From: Ancylobacter novellus
GTDB taxonomy: Bacteria > Pseudomonadota > Alphaproteobacteria > Rhizobiales > Xanthobacteraceae
Reading direction: 5' to 3'
Length of the DNA: 64,000 bases
NCBI GenBank assembly: GCA_003241485.1
Contig: QFQD01000017.1
Coordinates: 62,001-126,000, forward strand
Part shown: positions 40,441-48,996 of the stretch, one piece after another
How positions within the stretch are numbered: the first letter of the stretch is position 1
Layout: the number at the start of each line of letters is the position of its first letter
Position numbers and translations under genes: made by a program
The notes under the pieces: model-generated
What the model was told of the DNA's origin: nothing
The model's database searches: none
The model's input: only the letters and a program-made list of their open reading frames with translations

Positions 40441-41616
40441 TCCGCCGACGTTCCGGTGAACCAGCTCATCGCCGTGCTCGCCACCGAGGGCGAAGACGCC
40501 AAGGCGATTGCCGCGGGCGGCGCTGCGGCGCCTGCCAAGGCAGAAGCGGCCAAGGCCGAGGCTCCGAAAGCGGCAGAAGCCGCGCCCGCCGCGGCGCCGG
40601 CTCCCGCTCCTGTCACCCCTGCTCCCGTGCCGGCCGTTGCCGCGCCTTCCGCCTCCGGCACCCGCGTGTTCGCCTCGCCGCTCGCCCGCCGTCTGGCGAA
40701 GGAAAAGGGCGTCGACCTCGGCGCGGTGAAGGGCTCCGGCCCGCATGGCCGCGTCATTGCCGCCGACGTGGCCTCGGCGACGCCGGGTGCTGCCAAGCCG
40801 GCCGCTGCGGCGGCCGCACCGGCTCCCGCGCCCGTGGCGGCGCCGGCCGCAGCCGCTCCGGTGTCGAACAGCGCCCTGCTTGAGCAGGTGAAGGCCTATT
40901 ACGAGCCGGGCTCCTATGAGGAAGTGCCGCTCGACGGCATGCGGCGCGTCATCGCCCAGCGCATGACCGAGGCGCGGCAGACGGTGCCGACCTTCTACCT
41001 CACCGTCGACTGCGACATGGACGCGCTGCTGAAGCTCCGCGAGGAGCTGAACAAGGCCGCGCCGGAGAAGGACGGCAAGCCGGCCTACAAGCTTTCGGTG
41101 AACGACTTCGTCATCAAGGCCTATGCGCTGGCCTTCCAGCAAGTGCCGGACGCCAACCAGGTGTGGGGCGGGGATCGCTACCTGAAGCTGAAGCACTCTG
41201 ACATCGGCGTCGCCGTGGCGATCGATGGCGGTAAGGGCCTGCTGACCCCGATCATCCGCAAGGCCGAGACCAAGACGCTCTCCGCGATCTCCAACGAGAC
41301 CCGCGATTTCGCCGCGCGTGCCCGCAACAAGAAGCTGATGCCGCACGAATATCAGGGCGGATCGTCGGCGATTTCAAACCTCGGAATGTTTGGAATCAAA
41401 GACTTCACGGCGATTATTAATCCTCCGCATGCGACGATCCTGGCGGTCGGCACCAGCGAACAGCGGGCCGTCGTGCGCAAGGGCGAGCTGGCCATTGCCA
41501 CCCAGATGACGGTGACGATCTCCTGCGATCACCGGGTGATGGACGGCGCGATGGGCGCCCAGCTCATCGGCGCCTTCAAGCAGATCATCGAAAAGCCGAT
41601 GTCGATGCTGGTCTGA
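40249..41616 (+). CDS. pdhC: Dihydrolipoamide acetyltransferase, E2 of pyruvate dehydrogenase
   Basis: Core of the pyruvate dehydrogenase complex; passes acetyl from lipoyl groups to CoA. 455 residues: one lipoyl domain (1 to about 76, Lys43 in ETDKATMEVEA), Ala/Pro-rich linker, the peripheral subunit-binding domain (about 141-175, RVFASPLARRLAKEKGVDL), a second linker, and the catalytic domain with the His-Asp motif SCDHRVMDG near 426. Only one lipoyl domain is on E2; the other in the complex is on PdhB. It starts 14 bases after pdhB and 9 bases before lpdA. Confidence 0.96.
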   Translation: MPIDILMPALSPTMEKGNLAKWLKKEGDKVAPGDVIAEIETDKATMEVEAIDEGVLARIVVPEGSADVPVNQLIAVLATEGEDAKAIAAGGAAAPAKAEAAKAEAPKAAEAAPAAAPAPAPVTPAPVPAVAAPSASGTRVFASPLARRLAKEKGVDLGAVKGSGPHGRVIAADVASATPGAAKPAAAAAAPAPAPVAAPAAAAPVSNSALLEQVKAYYEPGSYEEVPLDGMRRVIAQRMTEARQTVPTFYLTVDCDMDALLKLREELNKAAPEKDGKPAYKLSVNDFVIKAYALAFQQVPDANQVWGGDRYLKLKHSDIGVAVAIDGGKGLLTPIIRKAETKTLSAISNETRDFAARARNKKLMPHEYQGGSSAISNLGMFGIKDFTAIINPPHATILAVGTSEQRAVVRKGELAIATQMTVTISCDHRVMDGAMGAQLIGAFKQIIEKPMSMLV

Positions 41617-41625
41617 GGAACGATC

Positions 41626-43044
41626 ATGGCGAACAACTACGACGTCCTCTTCATCGGCTCGGGCCCCGGCGGCTATGTCGGTGCCATCCGCGCCGCGCAG
41701 CTTGGCCTCAAGGTCGGCGTGGTGGAGCGCTCCTATGTCGGCGGCATCTGCCCGAACTGGGGATGCATCCCGGCCAAGGCGCTGCTGCGCTCGGCCGAGA
41801 TCTTCCACTATATCGAGCATGCCAAGGACTATGGCCTCGTTGCCGAGAAGTTCGGTGTCGACATTGCCGGCGTGGTGAAGCGCTCGCGCGGCATCGCCGC
41901 GCAGATGAGCAACGGCGTCGGCTTCCTGCTCAAGAAGAACAAGGTCGACGTGATCTGGGGTCAGGCGACCCTCACGGCGCCCGGCAAGGTGACCGTCGCG
42001 GCCTCCGCCGAGCCGGCGCCCAAGGGTGCGCTCCCGGCCGGCGAGTACACGGCCAAGAACATCGTGGTCGCCACTGGCGCGCGCCCGCGCGCGCTGCCCG
42101 GCATCGAGCCGGACAAGAAGCTCATCTGGACCTATTTCGAGGCGCTTGCCCCGGCCAGCGTGCCGAAGTCGCTGCTCATCATGGGCTCGGGCGCCATCGG
42201 CGTCGAGTTCGCGAGCTTCTACAAGGCGATGGGCTCGGACGTGACCATCGTCGAGCTGCTGCCGCAGATTCTCCCCGTCGAAGACGAGGAAATCGCCGAG
42301 CACGCGAAGAAGCGCTTCGAGAAGCAGGGCATCAAGATCCTCACCGGTGCCAAGGTCTCCAAGGTGGTGAAGGGCGCTGACAGCGTCACCGCCACCGTCG
42401 AGACGTCGGACGGCAAGGTGCAGACCCTCACCGCCGACCGGCTGATCTCGGCCGTGGGCGTGGTTGGCAATATCGAGAATCTCGGCCTTGAGAAGCTCGG
42501 CGTGAAGACCGATCGCGGTTGCGTGGTGATCGACGGGCTGTGCCGCACCAATGTGCCGGGGATCTGGGCCATCGGCGATGTCGCCGGCCCGCCCATGCTG
42601 GCGCACAAGGCCGAGCATGAAGGCGTGATCGCGGCGGAAGCCATCGCCGGCAAGCATGCCCACCCGATGGACAAGCTAATGATTCCCGGCTGCACCTACT
42701 GCATGCCGCAGGTCGCCTCGGTCGGCCTCACCGAGAAGCGGGCGAAGGAAGCCGGCTACGAGATCAAGGTCGGCCGCTTCCCCTTCATCGGCAATGGCAA
42801 GGCGGTCGCGCTCGGCGAATCCGAAGGGCTGGTCAAGACCATCTTCGATGCCAAGACCGGCCAGCTGCTCGGCGCGCATCTCGTTGGCGCGGAAGTGACG
42901 GAGCTGATCCAGGGCTTCGTGCTGGCGATGAACCTCGAGACGACGGAAGAAGAGCTTATCAACGCCGTCTTCCCGCATCCGACGGTTTCTGAGACGATGC
43001 ATGAGAGCGTGCTCGCCGCCTATGGGCGCGCGATTCACATCTGA
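41626..43044 (+). CDS. lpdA: Dihydrolipoamide dehydrogenase, E3 component
   Basis: Re-oxidises dihydrolipoyl groups with NAD. 472 residues: FAD motif GSGPGGYVGAIRAAQLG at 11-27, redox disulfide Cys42/Cys47 in GGICPNWGCIPAKAL, NAD-binding IMGSGAIGVEFASFY, AIGDVAGPPMLAHKAEHEG, and the C-terminal His-Glu pair in FPHPTVSETMHES. Last enzyme gene of the pdh run, starting nine bases after pdhC. Confidence 0.97.
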   Translation: MANNYDVLFIGSGPGGYVGAIRAAQLGLKVGVVERSYVGGICPNWGCIPAKALLRSAEIFHYIEHAKDYGLVAEKFGVDIAGVVKRSRGIAAQMSNGVGFLLKKNKVDVIWGQATLTAPGKVTVAASAEPAPKGALPAGEYTAKNIVVATGARPRALPGIEPDKKLIWTYFEALAPASVPKSLLIMGSGAIGVEFASFYKAMGSDVTIVELLPQILPVEDEEIAEHAKKRFEKQGIKILTGAKVSKVVKGADSVTATVETSDGKVQTLTADRLISAVGVVGNIENLGLEKLGVKTDRGCVVIDGLCRTNVPGIWAIGDVAGPPMLAHKAEHEGVIAAEAIAGKHAHPMDKLMIPGCTYCMPQVASVGLTEKRAKEAGYEIKVGRFPFIGNGKAVALGESEGLVKTIFDAKTGQLLGAHLVGAEVTELIQGFVLAMNLETTEEELINAVFPHPTVSETMHESVLAAYGRAIHI

Positions 43045-43081
43045 GGCGGACCCGGGGTCCGCGGGGGGCAGGAGCCTTAAG

Positions 43082-43360
43082 ATGGACGGACAGGTCTATT
43101 CCGCGCTGAACGAGCCGGGCGTCGGCTGGTTCACGATGATTATCATCGGCCTTCTCGCCGGCTGGATCGCCGAGCGGGTGACGGAGAGCGACCACGGGCT
43201 CTTCACCAACCTGCTGGTGGGCCTCATCGGCGCGTTCGTCGGCAAGTATCTCGCGGAATGGGCGGCGATCCCGGTGTTCGGCTTCTTCCGCACGCTTATC
43301 GCCGCCGCCGTCGGCGCGGTCCTCGTCCTGTTCCTGTGGCGCAAGGTGCGGGGGCGCTAG
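43082..43360 (+). CDS. GlsB/YeaQ/YmgE-type small membrane protein
   Basis: 92 residues with three hydrophobic segments: about 16-32 (WFTMIIIGLLAGWIAERV), about 41-58 (LFTNLLVGLIGAFVGKYL) and about 67-88. Glycines repeat in the helices (GLLAGW, GLIGAFVG), the pattern of transglycosylase-associated (Tgly_assoc/GlsB) proteins, which are linked to envelope stress but have no known enzyme activity. ATG 43082 follows CAGGAGCC. It lies 37 bases after lpdA and may be read with it. A 131-base gap to lipA holds nothing I can identify. Confidence 0.75.
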   Translation: MDGQVYSALNEPGVGWFTMIIIGLLAGWIAERVTESDHGLFTNLLVGLIGAFVGKYLAEWAAIPVFGFFRTLIAAAVGAVLVLFLWRKVRGR

Positions 43361-43491
43361 CCTTCCCTGCTATTGGGAAAAGCGACCGGCCATGCGCTCC
43401 GCAAGGGGCGGGTGTGTTGCGGATCCCCTTTCATCGCGGCGCGCGAGCGCTTAACTGAAGGGCAGCCGTTCCGGCGAGCGATGGAAAGCGA

Positions 43492-44478
43492 ATGGTCGTC
43501 GTTCTGAACACCCTGAACCGCGCGTTGGAGAAGCCCCGTCACCCGGAAAAGGTGAAGCGGGCCGAGACGCCCGTGCTGAAGAAGCCGGACTGGATCCGCG
43601 TGCGCGCGCCCGGCACGCCCGGCTGGCAGGAGACGGCCAACATCGTGCGCGCCAATGGCCTCGTCACGGTGTGCGAGGAGGCGAGCTGCCCGAATATCGG
43701 GGAGTGCTGGCAGAAGAAGCACGCCACCTTCATGATCATGGGCGACACCTGTACGCGGGCCTGCGCCTTCTGCAATGTGCGCACCGGCATGCCGGGCGCG
43801 CTCGATCAGGACGAGCCGCAGAAGGTGGCGGACGCCGTCGCCAAGCTCGGGTTGGAGCACGTCGTTGTCACCTCGGTCGACCGCGACGACCTTGACGATG
43901 GCGGCGCCGAGCATTTCGCCCGCACCATCCGCGCGATCCGCGCCACCAGCCCGTCGACGACGATCGAAATCCTCACGCCCGATTTCCTGCGCAAGGACGG
44001 GGCGCTGGAAGTGGTGGTCGAGGCGCGGCCGGACGTGTTCAACCACAATCTCGAATGCGTGCCTTCGCTGTATCTCAAGGTTCGGCCCGGCGCGCGCTAC
44101 TTCCATTCGCTGCGCCTGCTGCAGCGGGTGAAGGAGCTGGACCCGTCGATCTTCACCAAGTCCGGCATCATGGTCGGGCTGGGCGAGGTGAGGAACGAGG
44201 TGCTGCAGCTGATGGACGATCTGCGCTCCGCCGATATCGACTTCATGACCATCGGCCAGTACCTGCAGCCGACCCGCAAGCACCACCCGGTGATGTCGTT
44301 CGTCACGCCGGAGGACTTCAAGTCCTATGAGGCGATCGCCTATGCCAAGGGCTTCCTCATGGTGTCGTCGAGCCCGCTGACGCGCTCCTCGCACCATGCT
44401 GGCGAGGATTTCGCAAGGCTGCGCGCGGCGCGCGGGGCCAAGCTCGGCGCGGCCGGCGCCCTGTCCGCTTCCGCCTGA
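43492..44478 (+). CDS. lipA: Lipoyl synthase
   Basis: Radical-SAM enzyme inserting two sulfurs into octanoyl-lipoyl domains. 328 residues. The auxiliary cluster cysteines are Cys61, Cys66 and Cys72 (CEEASCPNIGEC). The SAM cluster is Cys87, Cys91 and Cys94 (GDTCTRACAFCNV). The conserved serine is in RSSHHAGEDF near the C-terminus, where many homologues have RSSY. It is close to its likely substrates PdhB and PdhC. Start ATG 43492 follows GGAAAG. It is two bases from the next gene. Confidence 0.97.
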   Translation: MVVVLNTLNRALEKPRHPEKVKRAETPVLKKPDWIRVRAPGTPGWQETANIVRANGLVTVCEEASCPNIGECWQKKHATFMIMGDTCTRACAFCNVRTGMPGALDQDEPQKVADAVAKLGLEHVVVTSVDRDDLDDGGAEHFARTIRAIRATSPSTTIEILTPDFLRKDGALEVVVEARPDVFNHNLECVPSLYLKVRPGARYFHSLRLLQRVKELDPSIFTKSGIMVGLGEVRNEVLQLMDDLRSADIDFMTIGQYLQPTRKHHPVMSFVTPEDFKSYEAIAYAKGFLMVSSSPLTRSSHHAGEDFARLRAARGAKLGAAGALSASA

Positions 44479-44480
44479 CG

Positions 44481-44951
44481 ATGCCGTCCTTCCGCAACAA
44501 GCGCCATGTCCGCCATTCCGCGGTCGACATGTTCGATCTGGTGGCGGATGTCGAGCGCTACCCTGAATTCGTGCCGCTGTGCGAGAGCCTGAAGGTGCGC
44601 CGGCGCGTGGCGAGCGGGGAGGGCGTCGAGATCCTCGTCGCCGATATGAGCGTCGCCTACAAGATGTTCCGCGAGAGCTTCACCAGCCGGGTGACGCTCG
44701 ACCGCCCGCGCCTCGCCATCACGGTGGAGTATCTCGACGGACCGTTCAGCCGGCTCGAGAATCGCTGGACCTTCAAGCCCGAGGGCGAACGGGCCAGCGA
44801 GGTCGAATTCTACATTTCCTATGATTTCCGCTCGCGCACGCTGGGCCTGCTGATGGGCACGATGTTCGATGCCGCGTTCCGGCGCTTTGCGGAGGCGTTT
44901 GAGGTTCGCGCCGACCAGGTCTATGGCCGTCAGGACGCGATCGGCTCCTGA
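44481..44951 (+). CDS. COQ10/RatA-type START-domain protein (SRPBCC fold)
   Basis: 156 residues, a single-domain polyketide-cyclase/START fold: N-terminal RHVRHSAVDMFDLVADVERYPEFVP, middle FTSRVTLDRPRL, and LDGPFSRLENRWTF, FYISYDFRSR and MFDAAFRRFAEAFEVRA. Related proteins bind ubiquinone (COQ10) in mitochondria; the RatA toxin label in E. coli is for a distant member. A role in quinone function is therefore more likely than toxicity. It follows lipA by two bases, a common pairing in this lineage. Its last 22 bases overlap the opposite pncC gene. Confidence 0.88.
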   Translation: MPSFRNKRHVRHSAVDMFDLVADVERYPEFVPLCESLKVRRRVASGEGVEILVADMSVAYKMFRESFTSRVTLDRPRLAITVEYLDGPFSRLENRWTFKPEGERASEVEFYISYDFRSRTLGLLMGTMFDAAFRRFAEAFEVRADQVYGRQDAIGS

Positions 44952-45445
44952 GCGGCCAGTTCGGCCAGCATGGCGAGCGCGGTGAGCACCGAGAGCCGGC
45001 GCACGCCCGCGCGGTCTTGACCGGCAAACACCTCGCGTCGGCCGATAATCCGGCCGCCCGCCGTGCCGGCGGCAAAATGCACCAGGCCGACCGGCTTTGA
45101 CGCGGAGCCGCCGCCGGGACCGGCAATGCCCGTGACGGAGACTCCGAGCGAGGTGCGGGCGACCCGCAGCAGGCCCGTCACCATTTCACGCGCTGTCTCC
45201 TCGCTCACCGCGCCATGGGCGTCGAGCGTCGCGCCGGAGACGCCCAGCAACTCTTGCTTGGCGGCATTGGAGTAGGTGACGAAGCCGCGGTCCAACACGT
45301 CGGAGGAGCCGGCTATGTCCGTCAACGCGCCTGCAACGAGGCCGCCGGTGCAGGATTCTGCCGTCGAGATCGTCAGCCGCCGTGCCCGGCAGAGATCGAG
45401 CACGCGGATAGCCTCGAGGTCGATGGCGTCCTGAGCGTCGCTCAT
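44930..45445 (-). CDS. pncC: Nicotinamide-nucleotide amidase (stand-alone CinA C-terminal domain)
   Basis: Deamidates NMN for NAD recycling. 171 residues, only the CinA C-terminal domain, with the signature TISTAESCTGGLVAGALTD (active Ser and Thr) and VSVTGIAGPGGGSASKPVGL. There is no N-terminal MoCF-type COG1058 domain, and the frame upstream is occupied by ispDF. ATG 45445 follows AAAGGA. It follows ispDF by 17 bases on the same strand, and its 3' end overlaps the COQ10-like gene by 22 bases. Confidence 0.92.
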   Translation of the reverse strand: MSDAQDAIDLEAIRVLDLCRARRLTISTAESCTGGLVAGALTDIAGSSDVLDRGFVTYSNAAKQELLGVSGATLDAHGAVSEETAREMVTGLLRVARTSLGVSVTGIAGPGGGSASKPVGLVHFAAGTAGGRIIGRREVFAGQDRAGVRRLSVLTALAMLAELAAQEPIAS

Positions 45446-45462
45446 GCGGCGTCCTTTCGTGC

Positions 45463-46641
45463 TCAGTCGATCCAGGGCAAGCGGACGGTGGCGGCCGCGA
45501 GCGCCGCGATGCCCTCGCGCCGCCCGGTGAAGCCGAGGCGCTCGCTTGTGGTCGCCTTCACGCTCACCCGCGCTGTCGAGATACCGACAATCGCGGCGAT
45601 CCTCTCGCGCATGGCCTCGCGATGCGGGCCGATCTTCGGCGCCTCGCAGATCACCGTCGTGTCGAGATGCGCGATGCGCCCGCCCGCCGCGCGCACCAGC
45701 GCTGCGGCATGGGCGAGGAACTGGTCGGAGGCGGCGCCCTTCCATTGTGGATCGGAGGGCGGAAAATGGTGGCCGATATCCGCGCTGCCAATGGTGCCGA
45801 GCAGCGCGTCGGTCATTGCATGCAGCACGACGTCCGCATCCGAATGGCCAGTGAGGCCGAATTCGTGCGGGACGCGCACGCCGCCCAGCATGACATGGTC
45901 GCCGGGCGCGAAGGCGTGCACGTCGAAGCCGGTGGAGGTGCGGACATCCATGAGTTCGGCGGCGGCGTTGCGTTCGGCGGTCACGAAATCCTCGGGCGTG
46001 GTGAGCTTCACATTGGCGGGGTCGCCGGCAAAACTGGCGACGGGATGTCCGGCCGCCTCGGCGACGGCAGCGTCGTCGGTCAGGTCATCCCGGCCAATCT
46101 GCCCGCGATGGGCGGCAAGGATGAGGTCGAACCGGAAGGACTGCGGCGTCTGCACGCTGCGCAGGCCGTCGCGGCTCGGGCCTCCGGCGAGGAAGCCGGG
46201 TTCCGGAACGGCCTTGATGGTGTCGACCAGCGCGAGTGCCGGGACGGCGGCGCCATGGCGCTGAGCGGTGGCGATGGCGTCACTGATGAGGCGAGCCGAG
46301 ACGAAGGGCCGGGCGGCGTCGTGGATCAGCACGAGGTCCGGCGGATCGTCTGCCAGCGCTTCCAGTCCGGCGCGGACGGAAGCCTGTCGGGTGGCGCCGC
46401 CCGCCACCGGCGTGAGAATCCCCGGCAGTTCCCGGGCCGATTCGGCGCAGAGCGCGGCATGATCGGGGTGGATGACGGGAAGCACGCGCCGGATGCCTTC
46501 ATGCGTGGCAAAGCGTTCCAGCGTGCGCCTCAGCACAGTCTGTCCGCCGATATGGCGGTATTGCTTGGGCATGCCTTCGCCCGCTCTTTGGCCGCTGCCT
46601 GCCGCGACCACGATCACGTCCGTTCGCATTGCCGTCTGCAT
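45463..46641 (-). CDS. ispDF: IspD-IspF fusion (MEP pathway of isoprenoid synthesis)
   Basis: 391 residues joining two enzymes. Residues 1 to about 228 are 2-C-methyl-D-erythritol 4-phosphate cytidylyltransferase, with VAAGSGQRAGEGMPKQY and LIHDAARPFVSARLI. Residues about 231-391 are 2-C-methyl-D-erythritol 2,4-cyclodiphosphate synthase, with TGFDVHAF, GHSDADVVLHAMTDALLG, DIGHHFPPSD and KATTSERLGFTGR. The fused form is common in alphaproteobacteria. ATG 46641 is chosen; ATG 46629 is as likely, and the upstream in-frame ATG 46743 is not supported. Divergent from dusB across 188 bases. Confidence 0.95.
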   Translation of the reverse strand: MQTAMRTDVIVVAAGSGQRAGEGMPKQYRHIGGQTVLRRTLERFATHEGIRRVLPVIHPDHAALCAESARELPGILTPVAGGATRQASVRAGLEALADDPPDLVLIHDAARPFVSARLISDAIATAQRHGAAVPALALVDTIKAVPEPGFLAGGPSRDGLRSVQTPQSFRFDLILAAHRGQIGRDDLTDDAAVAEAAGHPVASFAGDPANVKLTTPEDFVTAERNAAAELMDVRTSTGFDVHAFAPGDHVMLGGVRVPHEFGLTGHSDADVVLHAMTDALLGTIGSADIGHHFPPSDPQWKGAASDQFLAHAAALVRAAGGRIAHLDTTVICEAPKIGPHREAMRERIAAIVGISTARVSVKATTSERLGFTGRREGIAALAAATVRLPWID

Positions 46642-46752
46642 CCGTCCTGTCCGCTGATCGCCGGTTGACCAGCGCCCGCTTGCTCCACGCGCCGGTTTAG
46701 CGCAAAAGCGCAGGGGGATTGCAAAAGTTTTGACATTGCTCATGCGAGAGGG

Positions 46753-46780
46753 TTGATGACAGGCGCGCCGTGGCTATTAT
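46753..46780 (+). promoter_or_regulatory. Promoter candidate of the dusB-ntrBC operon
   Basis: TTGATG (46753-46758), 16 bases and TATTAT (46775-46780) on the plus strand. Transcription would begin near 46787, about 43 bases before the dusB start; the leader holds a small hairpin AGCCG-TGT-CGGCT. A separate TTGACA at 46730-46735 lies just upstream. The rest of the 188-bp gap shows no other clear site. Confidence 0.5.
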
Positions 46781-46829
46781 GTAGGCACAGCCGTGTCGGC
46801 TCAATTCCTGTGCACCGAGTGATCAAGGC

Positions 46830-47861
46830 TTGATCCTTTCCGCTTCAGCAAACGCCAGCCTCCAGATCGGCGACGTCTCGACGCCCAACAGCGTCCTGCT
46901 CGCGCCGATGGCCGGGATCACCGATGCGCCGCTGCGTCGCATGGCGCTGCGCTATGGCGCGGGTCTCGTTGTGTCCGAAATGGTTGCCTCCGACGCTCTG
47001 GCCTTCGGGCACGAGGAGACCGTGCTGCGGGCGGAAGGCGAGGGTGTGGCCATTCACGCGGTGCAGCTCGCCGGCAACCAGCCCGGCTCGATGGCCCGTG
47101 CGGCGCAGATCGCCGAGAGTGCCGGCGCCGCTATCATCGACATCAATATGGGCTGCCCCGCCAAGCGCGTGACGACGGGCCTGGCTGGCTCTGCCCTGCT
47201 GCGCGACCTCGACCTGGCGACATCGATCATTGCGGCGGTAGTCGGCGCGGTGAAGGTTCCGGTGACGCTGAAGACCCGCCTCGGCTGGGACGACGCCGCG
47301 CTGGTTGCGCCTGAACTCGCGCGCCGTGCGGAACAGCTCGGCGTGCGGCTCATCACCATTCACGGCCGCACGCGCTGCCAGTTCTACACCGGGCGCGCCG
47401 ACTGGGCGGCGATCCGGCAGGTCAAGGCGGCGGTGTCCATTCCTCTCATCGCGAACGGCGATCTCGTTGACGCCGGCGACGCGCCCGCCATGCTGGCGGC
47501 GTCCGGTGCCGATGGCCTGATGATCGGGCGCGGTGCGCAGGGGCGCCCGTGGTTTCCCGGACAGGTGGCGGAACGGCTGCGCACCGGACGCACCCCGGCG
47601 GACCCGCCGCTCGCCGAGCAACGTGACGTGCTGCTGGAACTCTATGATGGTTGGCTGGCCCATTACGGGCGGGAGCTTGGCGTGCGCTGCGCGCGCAAGC
47701 ATATCGGCTGGGCTCTCGCCGCAGCGGCGGCCTCCACCAATCGCCTGCCGGAGGCGGCGCATGGCTGGCGCCGGCGCCTGCTCACCGTCGACGAGCCTGC
47801 CCGTGTCATGGCGGGCATTCGTGATGCCTTTGACGACCTTGCATGGAGTGCCGCGGCATGA
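46830..47861 (+). CDS. dusB: tRNA-dihydrouridine synthase DusB (NifR3 family)
   Basis: Reduces uridine to dihydrouridine in tRNA using FMN. 343 residues. TIM-barrel start VLLAPMAGITDAPLRRMA, catalytic Cys109 in INMGCPAKRV, then VTLKTRLGWDD, ITIHGRTRCQFYTG and LMIGRGAQGRPW. The start is TTG 46830, the only reasonable in-frame start before the fold; AAGG lies close to it, so initiation may be weak. Historic name nifR3 reflects its constant place in front of ntrB-ntrC in alphaproteobacteria. Its stop overlaps the ntrB start (ATGA). Confidence 0.93.
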   Translation: MILSASANASLQIGDVSTPNSVLLAPMAGITDAPLRRMALRYGAGLVVSEMVASDALAFGHEETVLRAEGEGVAIHAVQLAGNQPGSMARAAQIAESAGAAIIDINMGCPAKRVTTGLAGSALLRDLDLATSIIAAVVGAVKVPVTLKTRLGWDDAALVAPELARRAEQLGVRLITIHGRTRCQFYTGRADWAAIRQVKAAVSIPLIANGDLVDAGDAPAMLAASGADGLMIGRGAQGRPWFPGQVAERLRTGRTPADPPLAEQRDVLLELYDGWLAHYGRELGVRCARKHIGWALAAAAASTNRLPEAAHGWRRRLLTVDEPARVMAGIRDAFDDLAWSAAA

Positions 47862-48988
47862 AGTCGTCCCCGACCGGACGTACGACCCCCACTGTCGGCG
47901 GCGCCACCGCCGAAGCGGTGGTGAACGCGCTGCCCCATCCGGTATTCACCGTGGCGGGGGACGACCGGCTGGTCGACGCTAATGTCGCGGCCGAAGCCTT
48001 TTTCGAGGCGAGCCTCGCGGTACTGGCGCGCCACCGGCTACAGGAGTTCGTGCCCTTCGGCAGTCCGCTGCTGGCACTGGTCGATCAGGTGCGCACCCGC
48101 GGCGCGGCGGTGAACGAGTATCGCGTCGATCTCGGCACACCGCGCAATGGCGGCGAGCGCATCGTCGACATCCATGTGGCTCCGCTCTCGGAAGTGCCGG
48201 GTCATGTGGTGATCATGCTCCAGGAGCGCACCATCGCCGACAAGATGGACCGCCAGCTCACCCATCGCGGTGCGGCGCGCTCCGTCACGGCGCTTGCCTC
48301 TATGCTCGCGCATGAGATCAAGAACCCGCTCTCCGGCATTCGCGGGGCAGCGCAGCTGCTGGAATTGAACGCCAGCGACGACGACCGCTCGCTCACCCGC
48401 CTCATCACCGACGAGGCCGACCGGATCGTCAAGCTGGTCGACCGGATGGAGGTGTTCTCCGACGAGCGCCCGGTGGAGCGCGAGGCCGTCAACATCCATG
48501 CCGTGCTGGAGCATGTGCGCACGCTGGCTAGCTCGGGCTTTGCCCGCCACATCCGCTTCGTCGAGGAGTACGACCCCTCGCTGCCGCCCGTTCTGGCGAA
48601 CCGGGACCAGCTGGTGCAGGTGTTCCTCAACCTGGTGAAGAACGCCGCCGAGGCGATCGGCGATTCGCCGGACGGGGAAATCCAGCTCACCACGGCCTTC
48701 CGCCCCGGCGTGCGCCTGATGGTGCCGGGCGCCCCTGCGCGCGTCAGCCTGCCGCTGGAATTCTGCGTGAAGGACAACGGTCCCGGCGTGCCCGAGGACC
48801 TTATGCCTCATCTGTTCGATCCTTTCGTCACCACCAAGCCCACCGGCACCGGCCTCGGCCTCGCGCTGGTGGCGAAGATCGTCGGCGATCACGGCGGCAT
48901 CATCGAATGCGACAGCCAGCCGCGCCGCACCACCTTCCGTGTCCTCATGCCCATGTATCGCGCTAGTCGCGGTAGCGAGAAGAGTTGA
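47858..48988 (+). CDS. ntrB: Nitrogen regulation sensor kinase NtrB
   Basis: Soluble histidine kinase/phosphatase that controls NtrC in response to PII proteins. 376 residues: PAS domain about 20-130, dimerisation domain with phospho-accepting His152 in LAHEIKNPLSGIRGAAQ, and ATPase domain with NLVKNAAEAIGD, DNGPGVPED and TGTGLGLALVAKI. No membrane segment. ATG 47858 overlaps the dusB stop, and ntrC follows after eight bases, so dusB-ntrB-ntrC is one unit. Confidence 0.95.
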   Translation: MKSSPTGRTTPTVGGATAEAVVNALPHPVFTVAGDDRLVDANVAAEAFFEASLAVLARHRLQEFVPFGSPLLALVDQVRTRGAAVNEYRVDLGTPRNGGERIVDIHVAPLSEVPGHVVIMLQERTIADKMDRQLTHRGAARSVTALASMLAHEIKNPLSGIRGAAQLLELNASDDDRSLTRLITDEADRIVKLVDRMEVFSDERPVEREAVNIHAVLEHVRTLASSGFARHIRFVEEYDPSLPPVLANRDQLVQVFLNLVKNAAEAIGDSPDGEIQLTTAFRPGVRLMVPGAPARVSLPLEFCVKDNGPGVPEDLMPHLFDPFVTTKPTGTGLGLALVAKIVGDHGGIIECDSQPRRTTFRVLMPMYRASRGSEKS

Positions 48989-48996
48989 GAACGCCC

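Noticed and set aside
44481..44951. Toxin RatA of a toxin-antitoxin system
   Set aside because: No RatB-like partner follows, and the sequence and lipA linkage fit the COQ10-like quinone-binding group.
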